A program made the translations under genes and the position numbers. Source: Pseudomonadota bacterium (GTDB lineage: Bacteria; Pseudomonadota; Alphaproteobacteria; Acetobacterales; Acetobacteraceae). Taken from it: a stretch of DNA of 6,289 bases. Below are positions 1-6,289 of this stretch, one piece after another; the first letter of the stretch is position 1; the number at the start of each line of letters is the position of its first letter. The notes beneath the pieces are model-generated. The model did no database searches and was not told the origin of the DNA. It saw only the letters and a list, made by a program, of their open reading frames with translations. The stretch lies in the NCBI GenBank assembly GCA_021808205.1, contig JAKBCD010000123.1:1-6289 (forward strand), given 5' to 3'.

Positions 1-398
1 TGCCACTCATCCAGCATGAAATCCTTGCGCAACACCGGCAGCTCCACCGCCGTCCTGGCCGCACGCAGATGCTCCGCCTCACCTTGGAAATACTTCTCGT
101 CGGTCAGCACGGAGAGGCAGGCAGCGCCCGCCGCCTCATAGGCCTGCGCAATCACCACGGGGTCGAAATCTTGCCTGATCAGCCCGCCCGAGGGCGATGC
201 TTTTTTTATCTCTGCAATCAATCCCGGCCTGTTGGCGGCGGCAGCATCCATCAACGCCCGGCCGAAGCCACGGGTCTTGCCGGCATCGCGAATGTCGGCC
301 TTAAGCTCCTCCAGGGGCCGTTCCGCCCGCATGGAGTCGATCTGCCTCCGCTTATCGGCGCAGATTTTTGCCAATATGTCATCAACCATCACATTCAT
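1..398 (-). CDS. trpC: Indole-3-glycerol phosphate synthase, N-terminal half (partial, runs off left edge)
   Basis: Indole-3-glycerol phosphate synthase (EC 4.1.1.48) closes the indole ring from CdRP in the fourth step of tryptophan synthesis, in the cytoplasm. The window holds the first 132 residues of a family usually about 260-270 long; the rest lies beyond position 1. Seen directly: the motif AEIKKASPS (residues 62-70), whose Glu63 and Lys65 match the conserved Glu/Lys of the TIM-barrel active site; the block [14 protein letters not shown] (93-106); and LPVLRKDFM (120-128), whose Lys125 matches the catalytic lysine. The ATG at 398-396 overlaps the trpD stop as ATGA and has GGAG seven bases upstream. 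An in-frame ATG at 389-387 is possible but sits too far from that site. The open frame has no break. No TrpF domain can be judged because the 3' end is missing. The identification is very secure. Confidence 0.96.
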   Translation of the reverse strand, partial: MNVMVDDILAKICADKRRQIDSMRAERPLEELKADIRDAGKTRGFGRALMDAAAANRPGLIAEIKKASPSGGLIRQDFDPVVIAQAYEAAGAACLSVLTDEKYFQGEAEHLRAARTAVELPVLRKDFMLDEW

Positions 399-1414
399 CT
401 CTGCTCTCCGGACACGCCCTTCAGCCGTTCAAGAACCGTCAAGGCGGCGCCTTCATCTATCGCCGCTATGGCGTTCGCGGCTCCTTGTGGCAAGGTTTTC
501 ACCTGGCCCGCCACCAGCAAGGCGGCGGCGGCGTTCAGCACCACCGTATCCCGGTAGGCGCTTTTTTCTCCGCGCAGCACAGCCAGCAACGCCTGCGCGT
601 TATAAGCCGAATCGCCGCCGCGCAGTTGCGCCAGATCAACCGCCGCCAGCCCCGCATCCGCCGCGCGCACGGTGAAGGATTGTATCTCGCCGCCGGCCAG
701 CGCCACCACCTGGTTCTCGCCGTCCAGCACCAGCTCATCCATCCCGCCGCCATGCACCACCCAGGCGGCTTGCGTGCCAAGGTCACGCAGCGTCTCCGCC
801 ACCGGGCGCGCCCAGGCGGGGTCATACACACCCATAAGCTGGCGCTTCACCCCGGCGGGGTTGGCCATCGGTCCGGTGAGGTTAAAAATCGTGCGCGTAC
901 CCAGCTCCACCCGCACCGGGGCGGCGTGGCGCAGCGCCGGATGGTGGCGCGGGGCGAACAGAAACACACAGCCCGCCTCCTGCAAAATGCCAGATAGTTT
1001 TTCCACCGGCGGTTCGATCTCGATACCCAAAGCCGTCAGTACATCCGCGGCACCCGAGCGCGAGGACAGCGCCTTGTTACCGTGCTTGGCAACCGGCACC
1101 CCGCAAGCCGCCAGCACAAAGGTAACGGCAGTGGAGATGTTGAGGCTGGCCGCACCATCCCCGCCGGTGCCGCAAACGTCGATTGTTCCTTCCGGCGCCT
1201 CGATCCGCGTCATTCGCTTGCGCATGGCCGTGACCGCACCGGTGAGTTCCGCCACCGTCTCGCCGCGCACGCGCATAGCCATCAGCATGCCGCCGATCTG
1301 CGCCGGGGTGGCCTGGCCATCCATCACCAAGCCAAAGGCTTCCTCGGCCTCGACGGTGGACAAGCCCTCCCCCCGGCCAAGCCGCGCCAAAACCGGTTTC
1401 AGCGAGGCATTCAC
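395..1414 (-). CDS. trpD: Anthranilate phosphoribosyltransferase
   Basis: This enzyme (EC 2.4.2.18) transfers the phosphoribosyl group of PRPP to anthranilate, the second step of tryptophan synthesis. The product is 339 residues, the normal family length. Seen: a helical N-terminal domain (about 1-75), the PRPP-binding loop GTGGDG (82-87), NISTA (92-96), the signature starting [12 protein letters not shown] (from residue 110) and continuing to ADVLTALG, the segment [11 protein letters not shown] (168-178) and HGGGMDE (221-227), whose Asp-Glu pair matches the metal-binding acidic pair. The start is GTG, not ATG, and its GTGA overlaps the trpG stop. The only nearby Shine-Dalgarno-like bases (AAGGTG) lie eleven bases upstream, so initiation probably depends on ribosomes finishing trpG. 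The stop overlaps the trpC start. The next in-frame ATG (residue 31) would delete part of the N-terminal domain, so it is an unlikely start. Confidence 0.97.
   Translation of the reverse strand: MNASLKPVLARLGRGEGLSTVEAEEAFGLVMDGQATPAQIGGMLMAMRVRGETVAELTGAVTAMRKRMTRIEAPEGTIDVCGTGGDGAASLNISTAVTFVLAACGVPVAKHGNKALSSRSGAADVLTALGIEIEPPVEKLSGILQEAGCVFLFAPRHHPALRHAAPVRVELGTRTIFNLTGPMANPAGVKRQLMGVYDPAWARPVAETLRDLGTQAAWVVHGGGMDELVLDGENQVVALAGGEIQSFTVRAADAGLAAVDLAQLRGGDSAYNAQALLAVLRGEKSAYRDTVVLNAAAALLVAGQVKTLPQGAANAIAAIDEGAALTVLERLKGVSGEQR
404..409 (-). promoter_or_regulatory. Ribosome binding site of trpC
   Basis: GGAGAG on the minus strand lies inside the last codons of trpD. The GGAG core is seven bases from the ATG at 398-396 but sixteen from the alternative in-frame ATG at 389-387. 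This spacing is the reason for choosing the upstream, overlapping start. Confidence 0.7.
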
Positions 1415-2004
1415 GCGAGGGCCTGCACCTTTGCGCCCGCAAGGCGCAGAAAATTGCGCAAAATATCATGGCCATGGGAGGTGGCAATGCTCTCCGGGTG
1501 GAATTGCACGCCATAAATCGGCAGTGTTTCGTGCCGCAGCCCCATGATGATGTTATCCTCGGTCCAGGCGGTGGGCACCAGGCAGGCTGGTAGGCTGGCG
1601 CGCTGCACGATGAGCGAGTGATAGCGCGTGGCTGTGAAAGGGCTGGGCAGCCCTGTGAAGACATCCGAATTATCGTGAAACACCGGGCTGGTTTTGCCGT
1701 GCACTGGCTCAGGTGCGCGCACCACCTGCCCGCCAAAAGCCTGGCCGATGGCCTGATGGCCCAAGCAAACGCCAAACAAGGGCAGCTTCGCCTCGGCAGC
1801 GGCCGCCACCACGTCCAGGCAAATGCCGGCCTCGTTCGGCGTGCATGGGCCAGGCGAGAGCACCACCGCCTCCGGCTGCATCGCCAGCACATCCTGGGCA
1901 CTCAGCGCGTCATTGCGCTTCACCACGCATTCCGCGCCAAGATCGCCGAAGAACTGCACCAGGTTGAAGGTAAAACTGTCGTAGTTATCGATCAGAAGAA
2001 TCAT
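1411..2004 (-). CDS. trpG: Anthranilate synthase component II (glutamine amidotransferase)
   Basis: This class I glutamine amidotransferase releases ammonia from glutamine and passes it to TrpE for anthranilate formation. The protein has 197 residues, normal for a stand-alone TrpG/PabA. Seen: the N-terminal signature [15 protein letters not shown], the oxyanion-loop segment [11 protein letters not shown] (50-60), the nucleophile elbow GVCLGHQ with Cys80, the HGKTSP segment (102-107) typical of TrpG/PabA, and FHPES with His169 and Glu171 completing the triad. It lies three bases after the trpE stop and overlaps trpD by four bases. The position between trpE and trpD supports TrpG. In some bacteria the same subunit also serves aminodeoxychorismate synthase (PabB), and sequence alone cannot exclude that double role here. 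Confidence 0.96.
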   Translation of the reverse strand: MILLIDNYDSFTFNLVQFFGDLGAECVVKRNDALSAQDVLAMQPEAVVLSPGPCTPNEAGICLDVVAAAAEAKLPLFGVCLGHQAIGQAFGGQVVRAPEPVHGKTSPVFHDNSDVFTGLPSPFTATRYHSLIVQRASLPACLVPTAWTEDNIIMGLRHETLPIYGVQFHPESIATSHGHDILRNFLRLAGAKVQALA

Positions 2005-2007
2005 GGC

Positions 2008-3516
2008 TCAACCCTCAGGTGCCGCAACATAGCGCACCGCATCCTCAGCGGCGCGGAACAAGGCGCGCGCCTTCTGCACGCTTTCCATATATTCGGCTTC
2101 CGCGTCGGAGTCAGCTACAACGCCAACGCCTGCCTGCACATAGATTTTGCCACCCTTCACTAAAGCGGTGCGCAGGCCGATGCATGTATCCATGGTGCCA
2201 TTGGCGGCGAAATAGCCGATGCACCCGGCGTAAATGCCCCGCCGTGAGGGTTCCAGCTCCTCGATGATCTGCATGGCCCGCACTTTTGGCGCGCCGGAAA
2301 GCGTGCCGGCCGGAAACCCCGCGATCAGCGCGTCCAGCGCCTCCAGGCCTGGTTGCAGCTTGCCTTCCACGGTCGAGGAGATATGCATCACGTGGGAAAA
2401 CCGCTCGATGGCGAAGCTCTCCACCACCCGCACGGAACCGGTTTGCGAAACTCGGCCTACATCGTTGCGGCCAAGATCAAGCAGCATCAGATGCTCGGCA
2501 CGCTCCTTGGGGTCGGCAAGCAGATCCTGTTCCAGCGCGATATCCTCCTCAGTGGTTGCCCCCCGGCGGCGGGTGCCGGCCAGCGGACGGATCGTCACAA
2601 CACCATCGCGCAGCCGCACCAGAATCTCCGGTGATGAGCCGACAGCCTGGAATGTGCCGAAATCCAGGAAGAATAAAAACGGCGCCGGGTTGATCCGGCG
2701 CAAGGAGCGGTAAAGTGCGAAGGCGGGCAGCGAAAACGGTGCCTCGAAACGCTGGGAAGGAACAATCTGGAAGGCATCACCGGCGCGGATATAGTTCTTG
2801 GCCGTTTCTACAACGCCCAGGAACTCCTCCTTCTCCATGTTGGAGCTCTGCTCCAATGGCTCCAGCAGCCTGCCCGTCAGCTTCGGCACCGGCGCCTCCA
2901 GCGCCAAAGCCAACTGGTTCAAACTGGTCTCGGCTGCCGCATAAGCCTGGGCGGCGCTAATCCCCTCGCGCGGATATACCGGAGCCGCCAGCGTCATCTC
3001 GTCGGTCACGCTGTCGAAAACAATCAACACGCCAGGGCGGGTGAGAATGGCTTCGGGAATGTCCAACACATCCGGCTTCAGCGCCGGCAGTGCCTCCATC
3101 AGCCGCACCATGTCGTAGCCAAGATAGCCGTGCAGCCCGCCGATCACCGGCGGCAATTCCGCCGGAACGTCCATCCGTGTCTCGGCGATCAGGGTACGCA
3201 GGTTCTTCATTGGCGCGTCCAGCACCGGGGCGAACGCCTCCGGCTTTTCCGCCGCGTCACGGTTTATGGAGGCAACACCCCGCTCGCATTTCCACACCAG
3301 GTCCGGCGCCATACCGATAACGGAATAGCGCCCCCGCGTAGTCCCCCCCTCAACGCTTTCCAGCAGGAAGGAATAAGGCTGGCCATGCGCCACCTTCAGA
3401 AAAGCGGCGACAGGGGTGAGCAGATCCGCGATGCCGTGGCGCCAGACCAGCGCGCCGAGGCCCTGATCGTAGGCGGCGCGGAAGGTCTCGAAACGGTCTG
3501 GCGAAACGGCGTTCAT
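2008..3516 (-). CDS. trpE: Anthranilate synthase component I
   Basis: The large subunit of anthranilate synthase (EC 4.1.3.27) converts chorismate to anthranilate using ammonia from TrpG; it is the committed, usually tryptophan-inhibited step. At 502 residues it is a normal stand-alone TrpE, not the TrpE-TrpG fusion of rhizobia. Seen: LLES (51-54), matching the feedback-site motif of the N-terminal domain; then the chorismate-binding domain from about residue 230, with AGDAFQIVPSQRF (245-257), SSPEILVRL (294-302), RPLAGTRRRG (310-319), RAEHLMLLDLGRNDVG (339-354), GTLSGAPKVRAMQ (404-416) and GVGVVADSDAEAEYMES (463-479). Ala313 in PLAGT favours anthranilate synthase, since PabB proteins of the aminodeoxychorismate type usually carry Lys there. 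The ATG has AGGG five bases upstream and lies 15 nt after the foldase stop. Retention of LLES suggests that tryptophan feedback is intact, but this is inference. Confidence 0.97.
   Translation of the reverse strand: MNAVSPDRFETFRAAYDQGLGALVWRHGIADLLTPVAAFLKVAHGQPYSFLLESVEGGTTRGRYSVIGMAPDLVWKCERGVASINRDAAEKPEAFAPVLDAPMKNLRTLIAETRMDVPAELPPVIGGLHGYLGYDMVRLMEALPALKPDVLDIPEAILTRPGVLIVFDSVTDEMTLAAPVYPREGISAAQAYAAAETSLNQLALALEAPVPKLTGRLLEPLEQSSNMEKEEFLGVVETAKNYIRAGDAFQIVPSQRFEAPFSLPAFALYRSLRRINPAPFLFFLDFGTFQAVGSSPEILVRLRDGVVTIRPLAGTRRRGATTEEDIALEQDLLADPKERAEHLMLLDLGRNDVGRVSQTGSVRVVESFAIERFSHVMHISSTVEGKLQPGLEALDALIAGFPAGTLSGAPKVRAMQIIEELEPSRRGIYAGCIGYFAANGTMDTCIGLRTALVKGGKIYVQAGVGVVADSDAEAEYMESVQKARALFRAAEDAVRYVAAPEG
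2012..2016 (-). promoter_or_regulatory. Ribosome binding site of trpG inside the end of trpE
   Basis: GAGGG on the minus strand lies seven bases before the trpG ATG. It is made of the last two sense codons of trpE (Glu501 GAG, Gly502 GGT), so termination on trpE and initiation on trpG occur at almost the same place. This fits the equal amounts needed for the two subunits of one complex. Confidence 0.7.
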
Positions 3517-3531
3517 AACAACCCTACTTCT

Positions 3532-5400
3532 TCACTGATAAATCTGAGCGAACAGCTTCTGGTTCACAGTCACCTTATCCTGCGCCTGTAGCCCGGCCAG
3601 GAAACTCCCCTCTAAATCATCCTGCAAGCTGCTGTTTAGGCTCTGCTGCAGCTTGGCGAAGCCAGCGGGGTCGCTTTGCGGGGTCGGCGCAACCACCTTG
3701 TCCAGCACCGCCACGGTAAAGTCGCTGCCGTTATCCAGCATCGTCGCCTCGCCCGGTTTCAACGAAAACAGCACCGGCACAAGCTGCGTCGGCTGGTTTT
3801 CTGGCTGCGCCGTGCTGGTATAGGCCGGGCTCTGCGTCACGCTCAAGCCTGCCGCCGCCGCCGCCTGCGCAACTGGTGTGCCGGTGTTCACCGCATGCAT
3901 CAGATCAGCCGCGATCACATTGGCCTCCCGCCTCTGCTGCGCACCCTGCCAAGCGCTCAGCACCCTAGCCTGCGCGAAGGGCTGCACGGCAGGCGGAATG
4001 ATTTTCTGCACGGCGAGCGCGTAATAGCTGCCATCCGGTCCGGTTTGCAGTTGCGGCGCGGCGCCCTGTTGAGCGGCAAAGGCCGCTCTCACAATCGCAT
4101 TGCGCAGATCATCACCGCCTGGAATTGGCGCTGGCGTCCCCTTAGGTGTCAGCCCTCCGGCATCCAACGCGCCCTCAATCGCCACAAGACCAAGATTGCC
4201 TGGCAACTGGTCCAGCGGCGTCTGTCCCGCCAGCGCATCCTGCAGCGCGTCCACATTCTTCGCCACCGCTTGCTGGGCCATCTGTAATTGCAGGGCTTGG
4301 GTTACCTGCGTGGCAAGCTGCGCCGGGTCCGGCCCGTTGGTGGCAATGGATGTCACCTTAAACAAGTACATGCCGAGGTCTCCGGCCACTGGCCCCACCA
4401 CTTGGCCCGCAGGCGCTGAGAACACCGCCTGCGCCAATGCACCAGAGGGTATCTGGTTCTGCTGCATGCTCGCCAGCGGCACCGGCGTGGCATGATACTG
4501 CGCGGCCAGACGCTGCATCTTCGTCCAGCTCGCCCCGCGCTCCCAGGCTGCCTTAAGCTGCGATGCATCGGCCAAGTCCTGCACTGAAAGCACATCCGCG
4601 CTGCGCACCGGCACGCTGGGGCTGGCCGCCTCGGCCCGGGCCACCCCCGCTGCAATCTGGTCCTGCGGCACCTGCTCCTGCGGGGCCAGCAAGGCCGGGG
4701 AGAGAATCACCACCTGCACCCGGCGGTATTCCGGCGCGGTAAACTTGCCCGGATTATTTCGCCAATAGCGTTGGAGCACGGCATCGGCAGGTGCAGGCGG
4801 CACTGGCTGAGTATTCACCGGCACATCCACCAGCGAAGCCGTGCGCTGTTCGCCCAGCAATGCGAAAATCGGCGACAGCATGGCACCCGGTACGGCGGCA
4901 CCATTGATCACCGGCGTAACCAGTTGGCGGCCGATCACCTCATCCTTGACCTGGCCGATGAATTCATCCTGGGAGATGCCGCTCTGCTGCAGCACCTGGG
5001 CGAATTTCGCCTTGTCGAAGCTGCCATTGGTCTGGAACGCCGGAATACCGTCCAGCACCTCGCGCAGTGCGGCATCTGGCACGCCAACGCCGTATTGCGC
5101 GGCCGCCTGGCGCAAGATCGCCTGCCGCACGGCATCGGAGAGCGCCTGCATGGCAAGCTGCTGGCGGGCCCCTGCATCCGGCTGCTGGCCCTGCTGCTGC
5201 GCCTGGTTCAAAGCGCGCTGATAACCCGCCTGCACCACGCTCACATCAATGGGCTTCCCCGCCACCGTGGCCACCGCCGTGGAGCTTCCCGTTAAGGTGA
5301 ACACATTGGAGATGCCCCAGAACACGAACACCACCACGAGCAGCGCGAAAAACCCGCGCGCCACCCAACTCTCCATGAAATTCCGGACCCCGACCAGCAT
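3532..5400 (-). CDS. ppiD: Membrane-anchored periplasmic foldase, PpiD/SurA-like, with degenerate parvulin domain
   Basis: This protein resembles PpiD, an inner-membrane-anchored periplasmic chaperone that helps exported proteins fold as they leave the Sec translocon. It has 622 residues, normal for the family. Seen: a short cytoplasmic N-terminus, one hydrophobic helix (about residues 16-34), then a SurA_N-like helical domain containing [20 protein letters not shown] (122-141). A parvulin-like region (about 210-352) follows, and a C-terminal region to 622. The parvulin part looks non-catalytic: the usual His of the first strand (RVxHIL) is Val230 in RVQVVIL, the second conserved His position (Gly-x-His) is occupied by Tyr345 in GMYLF, and no GGxLG motif is visible. 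I see no cysteine, and Gln is abundant (72 of 622). The ATG at 5400 is preferred because the family normally begins with a short MxxxIRNF-like segment. The gene leads the operon, 15 nt before trpE. The family is fairly sure; the symbol is by analogy with E. coli. Confidence 0.87.
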   Translation of the reverse strand: MLVGVRNFMESWVARGFFALLVVVFVFWGISNVFTLTGSSTAVATVAGKPIDVSVVQAGYQRALNQAQQQGQQPDAGARQQLAMQALSDAVRQAILRQAAAQYGVGVPDAALREVLDGIPAFQTNGSFDKAKFAQVLQQSGISQDEFIGQVKDEVIGRQLVTPVINGAAVPGAMLSPIFALLGEQRTASLVDVPVNTQPVPPAPADAVLQRYWRNNPGKFTAPEYRRVQVVILSPALLAPQEQVPQDQIAAGVARAEAASPSVPVRSADVLSVQDLADASQLKAAWERGASWTKMQRLAAQYHATPVPLASMQQNQIPSGALAQAVFSAPAGQVVGPVAGDLGMYLFKVTSIATNGPDPAQLATQVTQALQLQMAQQAVAKNVDALQDALAGQTPLDQLPGNLGLVAIEGALDAGGLTPKGTPAPIPGGDDLRNAIVRAAFAAQQGAAPQLQTGPDGSYYALAVQKIIPPAVQPFAQARVLSAWQGAQQRREANVIAADLMHAVNTGTPVAQAAAAAGLSVTQSPAYTSTAQPENQPTQLVPVLFSLKPGEATMLDNGSDFTVAVLDKVVAPTPQSDPAGFAKLQQSLNSSLQDDLEGSFLAGLQAQDKVTVNQKLFAQIYQ

Positions 5401-5426
5401 CGCTCTCTTTACCCAAAACCGCCGCC

Positions 5427-5455
5427 TCTATAGCTAGGTGGCATGAACTGGGCAA
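5427..5455 (-). promoter_or_regulatory. Candidate sigma70-type promoter for the ppiD-trpEGDC operon
   Basis: On the minus strand, TTGCCC (5455-5450) and TATAGA (5432-5427) are separated by exactly 17 bases. Each matches the housekeeping consensus at four of six positions. Transcription would start near 5420, leaving a leader of only about 20 nt before the foldase ATG at 5400. That is too short for a leader peptide and an attenuator. This is a sequence match only, since alphaproteobacterial promoters often diverge from the E. coli consensus. Confidence 0.45.
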
Positions 5456-5516
5456 TTCGCGGGCAAGCTGGTGCGGTGGCAGCGGCCGTTTGGCTGGGCG
5501 GCGCGCAAGATTCAGG

Positions 5517-5535
5517 GCCGGGCTTTTAACCTGGC
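5517..5535 (+). repeat. Small GC-rich inverted repeat upstream of tpiA
   Basis: GCCGGG and CCTGGC can pair as a six-base stem with one G-U wobble around a seven-base loop (CTTTTAA). It ends about 41 nt before the tpiA ATG. It could form a weak hairpin in a tpiA leader or be a binding site, but in DNA this rich in G and C it may equally be chance. Confidence 0.25.
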
Positions 5536-5563
5536 AGAACCATGGCGCACGCAAGCGGCTGAA

Positions 5564-5570
5564 AAGGAAA
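5564..5570 (+). promoter_or_regulatory. Ribosome binding site of tpiA
   Basis: AAGGAAA, with the AGGA core eight bases before the ATG at 5577, is a good Shine-Dalgarno match. It supports this start, which also places the family's N-terminal GNWKM motif at residues 7-11. Confidence 0.75.
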
Positions 5571-5576
5571 CAACAG

Positions 5577-6289
5577 ATGCGGCAACTTATCGCAGGTAAC
5601 TGGAAAATGTTCGGCAAGCGTGCAGATGTCGCAGCCTTCGCCGAAGCGCTGAATACCGCGCCTGCCGGAGTGGATCTGCTCGTCTGCCCGCCCTTCACCC
5701 TGCTGGACCGCTTTGCCAGTGCCCTGAAAGGCAGCCCCGTGGCGCTGGGCGGGCAAGACTGTCACGCCGCCGCCCAGGGGGCCCACACCGGCGACATTGC
5801 CGCCCCGATGCTGGTCGAGGCCGGGGCAACCCACGTTATCCTTGGCCATTCCGAGCGCCGGGCCAACCATGGCGAGAACAATGCCATCGTCCGCGCGAAG
5901 GCCGAGGCCGCCAGCGCCGCCGGGCTGATCCCCATCGTCTGCGTTGGCGAGACCGAAGCCGAACGCGAGGCCGGGGAAGCCGCGCACGTTGTCGGCAGCC
6001 AGCTTCAGCACTCGCTGCCGCCGGGCTTCACCGGCGTGGTGGCTTATGAGCCGGTCTGGGCCATTGGCACCGGTCGCACACCTACGCAGACTGAGGTAGC
6101 CGCCATGCACGCCACCATCCGCGCTGCCTTGCTGGCTCAACTGGGAACCGAGGGGGATAAAACCCTCATTCTTTACGGCGGCTCGGTAAAACCGGGCAAC
6201 GCCGCCACCCTGCTGGCCCTACCGGACGTAGGCGGCGCGCTGGTGGGTGGTGCCAGCCTGAACGCCGCGGATTTTCTGGCCATCGCCAG
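5577..6289 (+). CDS. tpiA: Triosephosphate isomerase (partial, lacks the C-terminal end)
   Basis: Triosephosphate isomerase (EC 5.3.1.1) interconverts dihydroxyacetone phosphate and glyceraldehyde 3-phosphate in glycolysis and gluconeogenesis; it is a cytoplasmic TIM barrel, usually a dimer. The window holds 237 residues of a family about 250 long, so only the last residues are cut off at the right edge. Seen: GNWKM (7-11) with Asn8 and catalytic Lys10; GQDCH (59-63); TGDIAA (71-76); GHSERR (90-95) with the electrophile His91; [12 protein letters not shown] (157-168) with the catalytic base Glu158 followed by mobile loop 6; and the phosphate-gripping YGGSVKP (200-206) and GGASL (224-228). All key residues are intact and the frame is unbroken. 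It is transcribed away from the foldase-trp operon. Secure identification. Confidence 0.97.
   Translation, partial: MRQLIAGNWKMFGKRADVAAFAEALNTAPAGVDLLVCPPFTLLDRFASALKGSPVALGGQDCHAAAQGAHTGDIAAPMLVEAGATHVILGHSERRANHGENNAIVRAKAEAASAAGLIPIVCVGETEAEREAGEAAHVVGSQLQHSLPPGFTGVVAYEPVWAIGTGRTPTQTEVAAMHATIRAALLAQLGTEGDKTLILYGGSVKPGNAATLLALPDVGGALVGGASLNAADFLAIA

Larger units (their letters stand above)
5401..5576. other. Divergent intergenic region between ppiD and tpiA
   Basis: This is the only non-coding spacer in the window: 176 nt between the divergent starts of the foldase gene and tpiA. It holds the minus-strand promoter candidate at 5427-5455, a small inverted repeat at 5517-5535 and the tpiA ribosome binding site. 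I could not find a convincing -35/-10 pair for tpiA on the plus strand. Short open frames reading into it are continuations of reading-frame shadows from neighbouring genes and lack coding support. Confidence 0.8.

Noticed and set aside
201..210. Run of seven A on the trpC coding strand (ATA AAA AAA GCA), which fits the slippery pattern A-AAA-AAA
   Set aside because: The codons encode the conserved Ile-Lys-Lys of the active-site motif, so the run is explained by the protein. A -1 shift would reach a stop after about 20 codons, and I see no stimulatory structure or site.
672..1547. Long plus-strand open frame (291 codons) opposite trpD and the end of trpG
   Set aside because: It is antisense to two securely identified genes in GC-rich DNA, where the opposite strand often stays open. 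The translation is Ser/Pro/Ala/Arg-rich with no recognisable domain and no good ribosome site.
2008..3516. Possibility that the chorismate-binding gene is pabB and not trpE
   Set aside because: PLAGT has Ala where PabB usually has Lys, the N-terminal LLES motif is present, and the gene sits directly with trpG, trpD and trpC.
3130..3591. Plus-strand open frame (153 codons) opposite the trpE start and the foldase end
   Set aside because: It crosses the junction of two real genes in antisense and has no family resemblance or start signal.
3845..3870. GCC-repeat tract within the foldase gene
   Set aside because: It encodes an Ala stretch (AAAAA around residues 513-517) using the preferred GC-rich codons. 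The reading frame is normal and it is too short to be a meaningful tandem repeat.
5526..6140. Minus-strand open frame (204 codons) opposite tpiA
   Set aside because: tpiA has every catalytic motif in the other direction. The antisense product is Gly/Ala-rich without a domain and is explained by codon bias.
1..6289. Search for a mobile element, CRISPR array, tRNA/rRNA gene, phage gene or defence system
   Set aside because: Coding density is near total with housekeeping genes. No transposase, terminal repeats, spaced direct repeats or structural RNA signature was seen. The window is a standard metabolic operon plus tpiA.

Overview
This window is a compact, GC-rich (roughly 60-65 % by eye) stretch of bacterial chromosome and looks like ordinary core metabolism, not an accessory island. 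The protein sequences, the separate trpE and trpG genes, the gene order foldase-trpE-trpG-trpD-trpC and the divergent tpiA point to an alphaproteobacterium. Rhodospirillales, probably Acetobacteraceae, is my best guess; this is inferred from sequence style and gene order, not from a search.

Layout. From 5400 down to position 1, all genes lie on the minus strand: a membrane-anchored PpiD/SurA-like periplasmic foldase (5400-3532), trpE (3516-2008), trpG (2004-1411), trpD (1414-395) and the first half of trpC (398-1, running off the left edge). The gaps are 15 nt, 3 nt, a 4-nt overlap (GTGA) and a 4-nt overlap (ATGA), so this is almost certainly one transcription unit. On the plus strand, from 5577 to the right edge, is tpiA, lacking only its last residues. 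The only non-coding region is the 176-nt divergent spacer 5401-5576. It holds a plausible sigma70-type promoter for the foldase-trp operon, a small GC-rich inverted repeat and the tpiA ribosome binding site.

Function. TrpE and TrpG together form anthranilate synthase (chorismate + glutamine to anthranilate). TrpD adds phosphoribosyl from PRPP, and TrpC converts the rearranged product to indole-3-glycerol phosphate. trpF, trpB and trpA are not in the window. The foldase helps envelope protein folding and has no obvious metabolic link to tryptophan; its position upstream probably reflects shared transcription. TpiA interconverts the triose phosphates of glycolysis and gluconeogenesis.

I found no mobile element, CRISPR array, tRNA, rRNA or convincing riboswitch, and no previously undescribed system. 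The points most worth a second look are the trp genes being reached through a foldase gene with no room for a leader attenuator between them, and the degenerate, apparently repeated parvulin-like segments of the foldase.
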